Shown one piece after another: positions 12,275 through 22,097 of a DNA stretch of 64,000 nt. The stretch spans positions 22,872,987 through 22,936,986 of the forward strand of contig OX637290.1 of NCBI GenBank assembly GCA_951799445.1, given 5' to 3'. A model generated the notes under the pieces. That model ran no database searches, had not been told where the DNA came from, and was given only the letters and a program-made list of their open reading frames with translations. The DNA comes from Pseudisothecium myosuroides (Eukaryota > Streptophyta > Bryopsida > Hypnales > Lembophyllaceae). Positions within the stretch are counted from its first letter, which is position 1, and each line of letters starts with the position of its first letter. The position numbers and the translations under genes were made by a program.

Positions 12275-13377
12275 TATTCTAATACAACTTTCTAAGATTC
12301 AATATTTTTCTCATGTATTAATATATATCAAAAATTTATCTTCATTTTTTCATAATTAAAAGCATTAAAATGAAATTTATATGATTCTATTAAGTAGTGT
12401 TTTTGTAAAAATTACAATAATTATGAAAATGCTAGAAATAGTCTTGAATTTTCAGCAAAATATGGAGATGATAGTGATAAACATCATGGTGTAAGTTGTG
12501 TATTTTAAGCTTTCAAGATGCTACCGTCAAATTGTCACAAAAATTATAATTTTAACAATTTTGGAACAAAATGAAAAGGAATAAAAAGTAAATTATTGGA
12601 ACTACATTTTTTTAGTCAAACTCCTAGACATTTAAAATCAAGAACTATGTAAAATTCAAGTTTGATTTTGAAAACCATGCCCCTTAGGCAGGTTTGTCCT
12701 TTAAGAATTCAGACATCAATTTACAATGTTTCATCTTAGACTAGCTGTGACCTCTTGTCCCAACTCATTAGACTTGAGAAATGTTTTACTCTCTCCATCA
12801 TCAAATAAGTGTCATAAATTCCTAATTGGACCTTATGTTTTTTAAGGTTGTTTTGAGGTATTCATATGGAGGCTTTCTTTTGTCCAATTTTGTATATGTT
12901 GCAATGAACACACACAATGTTTTTCGTTGATTCAGGTGATATAAATTTTGGAACCTTTTGAATTAATATTTTTTACAAAACGATCAATGATATTTATGTT
13001 TTTTAAAATATGATCAAGGACATCTCCACCAATGCAAGTATACACATATCCTAAAAGTCATTGTGTAGACATATTTGATTCCTAAAACTTGTCCTCAATG
13101 CTCAGTCGAGGTTCTTCTAGAAATCAATCCTAAAGGAGGTGCTAATTACATCAATGCTTATACTTCAAACCAAACATAAACAGCAGCATCTATCTCCTGA
13201 GGCTGAAAATTCACATTGCACATCTCTTCTTTTTTTCTCCTGCAGTTTTGAAACCATCTAGTCCACATCCAAACCTCAAGCACTGCACTCACAACAACCA
13301 GGAATGCAATAAGGTAACAGGCTTCGAAATTGCACAGGCTCTAAAATTGCCCACCCTATTCAAATGTACATTGCTTG
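12275..13377. other. Intergenic DNA, nothing recognised
   Basis: AT-rich sequence with no supported gene, repeat or terminus apart from an isolated CTCTCTCCATC word at about 12790. It ends at the target duplication TACAT (13378-13382) of the adjacent solo LTR. Confidence 0.5.
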
Positions 13378-14236
13378 TACATTGTGAGCTCCCAATTTGT
13401 CACTTGGGACTCGTAGAATTATTTTTTTGGAAATTTGCAATTTAAAGTTGATAGAACTACAGAAAAACCCATAAAAAGAGTGTAGAACCAAAATAGGGTT
13501 GTGTCATACCCATTATAGTATTTGGTCTAGATTTGTGTTTTTTACTTAGAATCCCCCAAACCTTGCCTAAAAATAGTATAGAAATAACGAAAGGGTTAGA
13601 TTTGGAGGATTCGAGTCACACAGCCCCAAAGGGCTAAATCCCACCATGAATGTGGCGATTCATGGCTAGGTCGGTCCGAGGGATCCACAGCGAGGCCACT
13701 AGGTCGGGTCCTAGAGTTAGATTTAGAATTCCCCATTAGATCGATGAATTCCCAAAATCCCGATTGTTAGCATGCAGGAGCCACTCACGCAAGACCGGGC
13801 CCGTGGAGGAATCTACAGCCCAGGGTTGGTGTTCTAGGGTGAATCCCATGCCAGGAATCCAATGGCAAAATCGGTTCGCCAAGATTCCTCCACTTGCAGA
13901 AGATTCCCGCACCGTCGCTAATTCAAGGAGATGGCCAGTTTTAAATCTCCATTGACCAATCGTGCCAAGTATGGAAACACACCCGCACGTCCTTCATGCG
14001 ACTCCCTAAGAGGTCACGTGAAAATTCCCGGCATCTTCCGACTTGCAGAAGAACCTTTTCCGGGTGGTCAACCCTCCTAACCTCCAACGGGAATTTTATG
14101 GAAATTACCCAGGTTACAATAAAATCTCTCTAAAAATTAGACTAGCTTGTTTTATGTTAATAATGCGCTCCGTGAAATTTCACGACATTCCGATAGCAGC
14201 AAGTACCCGAACCGGCGAGATTCCTCAGGAATTAAC

Positions 14237-14260
14237 CACGTGGCGGGGTCCCCGCCACGT
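14237..14260 (+). promoter_or_regulatory. G-box-containing perfect palindrome in the LTR
   Basis: ACGTGGCGGGG-T-CCCCGCCACGT is an 11-bp-arm perfect palindrome about 430 bp upstream of the TATA box, and its left arm lies in CCACGTGG (a CACGTG G-box). It is identical in copy 2 (36051-36073). Bound by bZIP/bHLH factors in plant promoters in general; a role in driving this LTR is inferred. Confidence 0.5.
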
Positions 14261-14670
14261 TGACCGGCATTCCGGGACCATACGATGGCGAAACGAAGTC
14301 AACCAAAAGTCCTTACCGACTCTCTCGCACCTACCGGAGACCCTAGGCTATTCACATTTCTCAAAATAGGAGACCCCCAAGATCTAGGATTTTACCACGA
14401 TTTGGTTTTTGAACTAAATTAGCCTACGATGGGTTTTTGGCCTCGGTACAGGGGGTAGAGGAATCTGGGACTAAACACGGCGATCTGGATCCAACGGCGC
14501 AATCCGTTCGGCAATTGGAGCTAATCTCCAAAAGTTAGGATGTTGGTCCAGCATAGATGGTAGAAGTAAATTTTTAGGATGTAGGATGAAAATCTTTGAG
14601 GATGAGGATGAAAATCCTCGTCGATAAGGTTACCTTAGAACTCTAGAGGGAGGGGTGAGCCCTTGGGAAA

Positions 14671-14680
14671 CCTATATAAG
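14671..14680 (+). promoter_or_regulatory. TATA box of LTR copy 1
   Basis: CCTATATAAGGGCCCC followed by a CT-rich stretch (ctctctctag) is a canonical plant core promoter with a pyrimidine-rich initiator region about 30 bp downstream. The same block is conserved in copy 2 at 36484-36493. It would place the transcription start near 14700-14715, making everything before it U3-like and the next 3.9 kb R-U5-like. Confidence 0.7.
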
Positions 14681-15127
14681 GGCCCCATTTCTCTCTCTAG
14701 AACACCCCCAATTCTTGTTTTGGGTCCGTGGGTCCAAGTTATTTTGGATATTTTGGCGTTTTAAGCCAAAAACCTCTACGGTGTTTTCGGAGCACTTTTG
14801 GCTCCATTATTGCTTATTTTCAAGCTTTGAAGGTCCTTGGGGGTCCTTCTACCTTGCTTGTGTACTCTTTTGTGAAGTTTTTGGTACCTTGTTGTAAGTG
14901 GAGAGCCTCTCTCTCCCTCTTGTACGTGTTGTGATCTAACTTGTGAAGTTTAAGAGTCTTTTTTTTTGTATCTTGCACTAATCCTAAAGTCACCCCCCAC
15001 CGTACCTTGGCGATGCCGCTTTGGGGGGCCTTTAGCGTGTGAGCTTTGTGTTGCCACGTGGTCTAACTTGTGTGTTTTCCTCTTTGTGTTTTTTCTTACA
15101 CCCTCTTCTAACCTTCTCCTTGTTGAG

Positions 15128-15450
15128 TGGACCCCCCTCCGGGACGGCGAAGCTTTGAACTCACGTGTGGTTTTTCTTTAAAAGTTTAGCTTTTCCCTCT
15201 TCTAAAGTCTCTCTCATTGTATGGACCCCCCTCCGGAACGGCGAAGCTTTGAACTCACGTGTGGTTCTTTCTTTAAAAGTTTAGCTTTTCCCTCTTCTAA
15301 AGTCTCTCTCATTGTGTGGACCCCCCTCCGAGACGGTGAAGCTTTGAACTCACGTGTGGTTTTCTTTCAAAGTTTAGCTTTTTTCCCTCTTCTAAAGTCT
15401 CTCTCATTGTGTAGACCCCCCTTGGGAACGGCGAAGCTTTGAACTAGTGA
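15128..15450 (+). repeat. 94-bp tandem repeat in the LTR, four units
   Basis: Four units begin at the shared word 'ggacccccctccg..acgg.gaagctttgaactc' at about 15129, 15223, 15318 and 15413 (period 94-95 bp). Copy 2 of the LTR has only two units (36933 and 37026), so the array expands and contracts between copies and accounts for part of their length difference. Confidence 0.85.
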
Positions 15451-15759
15451 CAAAGTAGAAGTCCTAAAGCGTGTGTTAAAAGTGTAGACGGTGGAGCTTT
15501 GAACCCCCGGGGAATCTAGAAGTCCTAAAGTTGGTGTTAAAACCAATTTCACGGCGAAGCTTTGCACCTCCCCCGTGTTTAGATCCAAAGTCTAGTTTCC
15601 AAGACCTTTGTGGAAACCTCCAGAGTTTAGCTTCCAAGATATGTAGGTTCCTTTGCAATTAGTGAAGTTTAGTTGTTCCCCAAGTTTATTTAGTTAGTGG
15701 TATCTCAAAAATCTTAGTGGGTCAAGCACCCCCCAAAGTTCTATTCCCCCCTAGGTTAG

Positions 15760-16237
15760 CAAGAATCTAGTCTTTTTAGCCTTAGACAAGAATCTAGTCT
15801 TTTTATTTAGCCTTAGCCCAAAAATCCAGTCTTTTTAGCCTTAGTCAAGAATCCAGTCTTTTTATTTAGCCTTAGCCCAAAAATCCAATCTTTTTAGCTT
15901 AGTTAGAAATCTAGTCTTTTTAGCCTTAGTCAGAAATCGAGTTTTCCAGAACCAGCATACGAACCAGCCAACATCAGAACCAGCATACGAGCCAGCCAAC
16001 ATCAGAACCAGCATAACGAGCCAGCCAACATCAGAACCAGCATAACGAGCCAACCAACAATCAGAACCAGCATAACAGAAAAAAAGAAATTAATTAAATT
16101 TTTTTTAATTAATTGGCCGACCCCCAGCCAGCCAGCCAGCTAGGAAGGCCAGCAAGCTCTCGGTCCAGCAGGCTCTCGGTCCAGCAGCTCTCTCGGTCCA
16201 GCAGCTCTCTCGGTCCAGCAGGCTCTTGGTACAGCAG
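15760..16237 (+). repeat. Three short tandem arrays in the LTR leader
   Basis: In order: units of 'ttagccttagtcaagaatctagtcttttta' (about 15760-15945); units of about 28 bp 'ccagccaacatcagaaccagcata(a)cgag' (about 15947-16079); and units of about 17 bp 'ctctcggtccagcag(g/c)' (about 16155-16237). All three are shorter in copy 2 (37375-37720). A 20-bp T run follows at about 16266-16302. Confidence 0.75.
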
Positions 16238-16865
16238 GAGAGGCTGGGGCCATTCGGGCTCCTCCCCAAATTTTTGATTCTCTTTTTTTTTTTTTTTTTT
16301 TTGGTTTTTCCAAACCAGAACACAAACAAAGACAAACCAAACCAAAAGCATGTTGGACTAATTTTGTGCTAAGTGGGGTTGAAGTAGGATTAGGGCTAAA
16401 AATACAAAAGGGAGGAGGGAGAAATAGAGGTTGCCATTCTACGCGCCACCTGCACAAAAACATCCGATCCAACCTGCATCACCACTCACACCTACACACA
16501 ATGGAAGGAAATTAGGGAGAAGGATGTGTTATAGGAGTGGAAAGGAGAGAGACGATGAATAGTGCCTAGTTAGGAGATTAGGTAGGAAATCTAGAAGAAT
16601 TCCTTGCAACCGTTGGGAGGAGGATTAGGATGACACAAAGCAAGGTTGCGTAAGAGGGTAGGAAGAACATTTAAACCCTTCTCGTAGTTTGAAACCATAG
16701 TGTAAGACTCATAAAAGCTTAGGTGGAATAGTGCTAGTGTAGAAGAGAGGGGAAGAAAGAAAGAAAGGAGGAAGGGAAAGAGGGAGTTTAGATCATCAAA
16801 AATTGTAATATTTTCTCAATAAGCGGTGAGCTTGGAAAAAATTCAAAATAAAGCCAAAGACTACC

Positions 16866-16928
16866 ATGGAGCGTGAGGATGTACACGTGGACGTGGACGA
16901 AGTTATTTCCGACACCGGTAGTGAAGAG
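16866..16928 (+). CDS. LTR-encoded 21-codon start exon ending at a splice donor
   Basis: An ATG in the context TACCATGGAG opens a 63-nt frame encoding an acidic peptide (MEREDVHVDVDEVISDTGSE then E) that runs exactly, in phase 0, into GAAGAG|GTGAGT, a strong plant splice donor. It lies about 2.2 kb downstream of the LTR TATA box. Copy 2 keeps the ATG, the length, the frame and the donor, with only R3H and E12K changes. The frame downstream of the donor is repetitive and closed, as an intron would be. I infer that transcripts from this LTR begin a protein here and splice into the internal region of the parent element (absent here). The protein is not identified. Confidence 0.55.
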
Positions 16929-17099
16929 GTGAGTTTTTGATTTAATCTTTGATGTTTCTCCCTAATTAGCATTTATTTTTCTAATCAGCCCTTAGAGCGT
17001 GATTAGCACCCGAGATTAGTGCAAATTAGAAGTTTAGATTCAAAAAGTTATAGATTAGCGATAGGGGTTTCCAAAAACATCTTATTATTAAGATTTGAC

Positions 17100-18190
17100 C
17101 GTAAATTGACCGCGTTAGGCTAAGTTAAGCGGTAGGGGGTAGAACGGAGGAATTTTAATTAAATTTGAACCACAAGGAACAATGGACGGAAATTAGGATT
17201 AGATTAGAAGGAGGATTTAGGATTAAAATTGAAGATCAAATAACGGTTTAAAAACCTAGAGTTAAATTAAGATTTTAATTAGGGAAGTAAAATTCAAAAG
17301 TCGAAATTTGGAGTTAACTTTGGGAGGTAAAAAGTAGAGTAGGAAATAAAAGTCAAAAGTAGAATCCACTTAGGAAGTAGATTGTTGAGTTAGGAATAGA
17401 GTTAAAATTAGAAGTCAAAACCCTAGAGTTAAAAGTTGGAATTAAATTTAGGAGGGTAACATTTAGAGTCAATCTAGGATTAAAACGATAGGATTAAATT
17501 TGGAAGTAGAAGTCAAAAGTCAAAAGTCAAAGGTTTAGATTAAATTTAAAGGTTAAATTTTAGAGTCAATTGGGGAGTAAAAGGTTAGAGTCAAAAGCTA
17601 AAAGTAAAAGTTAAAACTTAGAGGTAGAAGTTAAATTTTAGAGTTAGTTGGAAGTAGAAAAATCTAGAGTCAAAGTGAAAACGTAGAGTTAAACCTGGAG
17701 GTTAAGATTGGGAATTAATTTTAGAAGTAAAAATTTAGAGTTAAAAGTCAAAAACCTAGAGTTAAATCAGGAGTAAAAATCTACAGTAAAAAGTGAAAAG
17801 TTAGAGTTAACTTTAGAGGGTAAATCTTAGAGTAGTTTAGAAATAAGAACATAGAATTAAAAGTGAAACTTAGAATTACCCTAGAAGGTTAAAACTTGGA
17901 AGTTAGGAGTTGAAGTTGATTTAGAAGTAAAAACCTAGAGTTAAAAGTCAAAACCGTAGAGTTAAATTTAGAAGGGTAAATTTAGAATAGAATAGAGGAA
18001 TAAAAACTTAGAGTTAAAAGTTAAACCTAGAGTTAAATTCCGAGGATAAATTTCAGAGTTAAATTAGGAGTAAAAACCTAGAGTCAAAAGTCGGTAGTTA
18101 ATATTTAAAACCAAGTTAAAAGAGTAAAAATCTAGAGTTTCATTTAGAGGTCGAAAATTAGAGTAAGAGTTGAACTTTAGAATTAGTCGT
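17100..18190 (+). repeat. Degenerate TAGAGTTAAAAGTCAAAA repeats in the putative LTR intron
   Basis: About 1 kb is built from variants of 'aaacctagagttaaatttaggagttaaaagtcaaaa' with irregular 20-40-bp spacing and strong strand asymmetry (purine-rich, few C). It starts about 170 bp after the splice donor and ends before the conserved block 'aggttcatggaaggaacataggggttcccc'. Copy 2 has a related but differently arranged block at about 38750-39640. Confidence 0.65.
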
Positions 18191-18840
18191 TAGAAGTAGA
18201 ACTTCTTGGTGGAGTCTTAAAACCCCACGATAGTCTTAGAGGTTCATGGAAGGAACATAGGGGTTCCCCTTTTTACGTAGTTAGGGACGTTAGAAATGAC
18301 GCCAACTACCCAATCTACCCTCGACATAGGATAGATAGTTAGAGAGTCAGGATTTCACCATCACTCTGAACATCGCAGTTAACTTGTGAGTTACTACATG
18401 CATTATTAATTATTCGCTGCCATCCACGACCCTTAGGAAACGTTAGCAAAAAAGATCCATTGCTTGGAAGGCACAGTGGACCGCGCTCACAACACCCCCA
18501 TATATTAAAAAAGTGGATAAAGGCATAGAACCTGGTCGGTGTTCGCTCTATTACCAAGGGTGGGTAATCTAGCGCCCACATACATGTAACTATTTCATAG
18601 CCTTCAGCGATGTACAAACAGTGTACATTTTAGGGGGTGGGCGATTTTAGAGCCCTATGCCACTTCAACTTCAAAATTTCATAACTAATTCCAAAAAGCT
18701 CCAAAAAATACGAAACGACTTGGGTTAGATGCCAATTCCTCTTGTCTTTCAAGGAAAATTTACTGAAAAATATTTCGAGACGTTTTACCTCCCCAAAATT
18801 CAGTTTCAGCTCTTAGGTGGGCGATTTCTGAACCTGTTAC

Positions 18841-19012
18841 CTTATAGGCAAAATAGGCTCTGCAGTACCTGTTCCCTGTGTCTAAGATATCAATACCCCT
18901 AATGACATTGATGACGATCAAAGCGATGTTTATCAGGTGGGGGTAAGTTGCACATTCCAATACTTGCACCACTTGTTGTCCTTGGGTGGCCTCAGGATAA
19001 GGCCAACACCTA
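18841..19012 (-). pseudogene. Cytochrome b561 C-terminal exon of the split DOMON-b561 gene
   Basis: Minus-strand translation gives VGLILRPPKDNKWCKYWNV and then, in a second frame, HLINIALIVINVIRGIDILD followed by a YCRAYFAY tail. This matches the last part of the plant b561 transmembrane domain (LxLRPxKDxKWRxYWNxYHH...FxGFDIL). The exon is bounded by an acceptor TTGTAG|GTGTTGG at 19013 and a donor AAG|GTAACAGG after 18841. The change of frame between the two motifs shows a small indel. Its partner exons lie at 29757-34326, beyond the Mutator-like element. DOMON-b561 proteins are plasma-membrane ascorbate-linked electron carriers; this copy cannot be functional. Confidence 0.75.
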
Positions 19013-19358
19013 CAACACCACAAATATGAGAGTCACACTGCACCCAGCAGTCAGTCACAGTTGAGACTCTCATATTCCACCCAGGAATAAGAGTTTTCAA
19101 AATCTCAAATTTGCAAAGTGCCCAATTTACTATCAGACCTCTTTATACATGACCTTCCCACAAAACATTATAAAATGTCTTGCACAATTGCCACAAATTC
19201 TAACTATGTCACATTTGTTTCTCTACAAAGCAACAAGCCCTATCCAAGAGGTAAGAATGAAGCAAGAATGATTCATATCAAACAACACAATTTGTGCACT
19301 GTGGCACCCACTAATTTGCTTAGTGCAACATCAAAATGCATTGCCATTCAACAGTGGG

Positions 19359-19432
19359 GGACGATGCTATTTTGCGTGCGTAGAGCGGTGAGCGATGAGC
19401 GTAGGGTCGCGAGCGTAGAACGCAAAAAGTTT
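19359..19432 (+). repeat. MULE left terminal inverted repeat
   Basis: GC-rich terminus containing GCTATTTTGCGTGCGTAGAG, then gagcg-type words and ending cgcaaaaagtt. It pairs with 29539-29606; relative to that end it has a 6-bp insertion (GATGAG) and a handful of substitutions. Confidence 0.85.
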
Positions 19433-20323
19433 GATAATTTCTTGAAACGGACAATAAAGTGAAAGTTTAGGATTTCTTTTAGAAGGATGAATTCTTAAAT
19501 TAGTATTAATGATGGACCTATGACCGTAGAATATTTTGCATAATTTTTCTGCATAAAAAGTGTAGGGTGGCCAAATATGTATTTTAAGGTCGAGGAAAGA
19601 TGCAAGTTTCAAGATGAAGGGTCTATAACCGTGGAGTCTAGGGATACAAATGATTAAAAGATATAATTTTTGTGGTCGTGAATGTAAGCGCCATGGAAAC
19701 AAGAAATGGTGGAGTAACGAAAGAGATTTCTTTGCAAGAGAGGTGTTCGAGAGAGTTCTAGAGAGGAAAAGAGGGAGTAAGAGAGTTCAAGAGAGGGACA
19801 ATTGGTATGGAGGATTTACATAATTTGAGAGATGGGGGCCTAAGGTTAGATTAAAGAGGGTCAAGGCATTAGATAGAGAAAGCAAAGGAAATAAGCGAGG
19901 GTTATGTAGACGTTTTCTTTGGAGACAGAGATTGGAAGTGGAGAAGTTAAGGGTTAATTGGAGGAACAATTAAGGAGTGGGTTTAGGGTGGGAGAAAGAG
20001 ATGGATATTGAGACCAGGAAAAGGATGTTATTTAGTTTAGGAAAATTTTTGCAAACAATAAGGGGGGTTGGTATGAGGTTTTCAGATCTGTTGGAGGGAG
20101 ACGTACTTGGGTTTAGGTTTAAGGTAGAAAATAGGAAGGAGGCGGGGACTAAGGATTGGGGTGAATTAGTGGCAGTTGAACAAAAATTGAGCTATGCAAA
20201 CAAAAATTGGGCAAATGATTTAGGCACCAACATGACCATGTACAAGCTTTGATGGTGGCCCTTTTAGTCTCACCATCGTTTTTGTATTAGTGGAAAATAA
20301 TGTCTTAATAGTACGAACAATAG

Positions 20324-21770
20324 TTATGCTCCATAATGCTTTAGGAGCAAAATTTGAAGAACTCTTTTAATCTCATTCCAGCTGAAACTAGGAGCGTGAA
20401 TGAAGATATCAACCTCCGGATCTAGGCTACAGACTATGTTGAAGATGAAGTAGATGTGCTTACAATACGTCCATGCACTGCGCTTGTCGAGTGACTTGTC
20501 AGACATATCTTTGAAAGATTGGCAGTCACAGTTCGGGAACTGGCCAATCGTCAACAAGTACTTAGAAACCTTAGATATGCTTCTAGACTCAAAAGTCACA
20601 ATGCAGCCCAAAGCTGGAGGAGGTACCATCAGAATTGAGCAGATCTTTCCAACAACTGATAGAGCAGAGGCGCAGCTATTATGATATTTGGTAGTCAGAG
20701 CAGAAGGATTTCTTCTAATATTCTTACCATATCTCTTTGTGGGGTGATCCGCAGGGTTAGGGGGTGGAGGATAATCGTCCAGATTCATGGATATTCCGTC
20801 ATTGAAGAGTTGTCGTGGAGACAATTGGACGCGCTCGGCAAGAGAGAACCCGGCATTTTCTAGAGAGAGAATCTCTTTCTTGCTTAAGTTGTGCCCATAA
20901 TAACAGGCCAGACATCCAGGATAGGCGGTTTGGAAACCACCCATTTTCGACTAGTGCCCTCCACATAGCAATGGATGTCATCATTGCAGAAGAAAAACCG
21001 CATTCTCTCCAATCCAGTCTTCTTATAATTGTTCATGAAACCAGTATAAGTAGGGGCAGCTGTACTGCGATTGTCTTGCACAATCCTAGCCACGCACTTC
21101 TTCTTTGTCTTGACTTGCAGCGCAAACAAGCTTTAGCAGATGTCTTTGGCAGCCTTGCAATATGCCACTAGTGTTCATCGCAGACAGTTTTCTGAACAAA
21201 TTTGACGTGGTGCACCCTAGCGGAAGTTGTAGGTGTCTTGGGAGGAAGATCTTCCGATTCTTCTGGCACATGATCGGGTTCGGATGGCAAATCTTCTGTA
21301 GTGAGGTCAACTATCTTTGGATCAATTTGACGAGCCCTGACACGTGGGCGAGATATGCTTATCTTGTCTGGACGGTGCAAATCAAATTCTGAACCTGGTG
21401 GAAGATCTACTTTCCGTTTGGTGGAAACAAATACTTCTTCACCCTTGAGGTGAGGTTGGCGTGTGCAAAAGTCGTCAGCACCTGGCATGTCGGCGACGGC
21501 GGCGTGAAGGACCTTAGCATTTCCAGAGCGTTGAGCGGTGCGATGTGCAATACGCAGTCGAAGTTCTTCCTTGCCAGGACTTGTCCCCGCTTTCTCACCT
21601 TTGAGGAATTGGTAGTAGGCTACAACCTACATAAACGCCCGGACCATGTCATCCACAGCGGCAACATACAGGTCATTTCTCTTTTTGCCAGATTGTTGCA
21701 GCCACTTATTGTGAACAGACTCCGCCAAATTACAAGATGGCATCTCAGCCAATTCAACTTCCAAAAGATC
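20324..21770 (-). pseudogene. MULE transposase, C-terminal exon with SWIM zinc finger
   Basis: This third exon begins after the acceptor TTGCCTCACAG at 21771 and reads DLLEVELAEMPSCNLAESVH..., a segment that in this transposase family follows the catalytic domain. Further on, in other frames after small indels, comes NCDCQSF...TYCKHIYFIF, a C-x-C...C-x-H SWIM zinc finger (about 20440-20550) that binds DNA or protein partners. Lesions: TAG at 21627-21629 (AFM*VVAYY), TAG at 21178-21180 followed by a frame change, and another frame change near 20940. The 206-codon open segment 20324-20944 is the largest surviving piece. Confidence 0.75.
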
Positions 21771-21848
21771 CTGTGAGGCAACATTTAAAGTTAGATGTTT
21801 GAATGAATAGGCAAAAAAAAAGGATTAAAGTAGGTCTCAAATAGCTAC

Positions 21849-22097
21849 CTCAATAGGCATCCACGGAGGAGAGACCACCAATGTCGCCTCTCTCTCATCA
21901 TTGGCTTTAGGTAGGGTTAGGGTGTTAAGGAGAGGTGCCGCTGATATTGGCTGCGCATCAAGAGCAAAGCCAATATCGGCACCGTACTACTGGGCAGGTG
22001 AAATCAAGAATTTTGAACAAACAATAAGCGTTGTCAATATTGGTTGTGGTTTAGAAAATAGAACTTCTAATTGTTGTAATGTGATTATAAAACTTAC
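21849..22097 (-). pseudogene. MULE transposase middle exon and its introns
   Basis: A 46-codon exon (21849-21986, reading YGADIGFALDAQPISAAPLL and ending WMPIE) lies between intron 1 (donor CTG|GTAAGT at 22097, acceptor TAG at about 21987) and intron 2 (donor GAG|GTAGCT at 21848, acceptor CACAG at 21771; 78 nt). All three exons join in phase 0 if the TAG rather than the CAG three bases upstream is used as the acceptor, which also avoids an in-frame stop. Confidence 0.6.

Larger units (their letters stand above)
13383..18580 (+). mobile_element. Giant solo LTR, copy 1 (5.2 kb)
   Basis: A 5,198-bp unit begins TGTGAGCTCCCAATTTG and ends AGCGCCCACA, so it has TG...CA ends with a 4-bp TGTG/CACA inverted terminus. 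It is flanked by a perfect 5-bp duplication TACAT (13378-13382 and 18581-18585). Only one copy of the terminus is present between the duplications, so this is a solo LTR left by recombination, not a whole retrotransposon. It contains a G-box palindrome, a TATA box, several tandem-repeat blocks and a conserved start exon. The family is unidentified; LTRs of this size are known in Ogre/Tat-type Ty3-gypsy elements, but no internal region is present to test that. Confidence 0.88.

Noticed and set aside
15128..16237. CRISPR-like regularly spaced repeats
   Set aside because: Units are head-to-tail tandem repeats without unique spacers and lie in a eukaryotic LTR.
16105..16472. Overlapping minus-strand frames of up to 110 codons (KKKKK, repeated LLDRE/CWTE)
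   Set aside because: They are translations of the LTR short tandem arrays and the T run.
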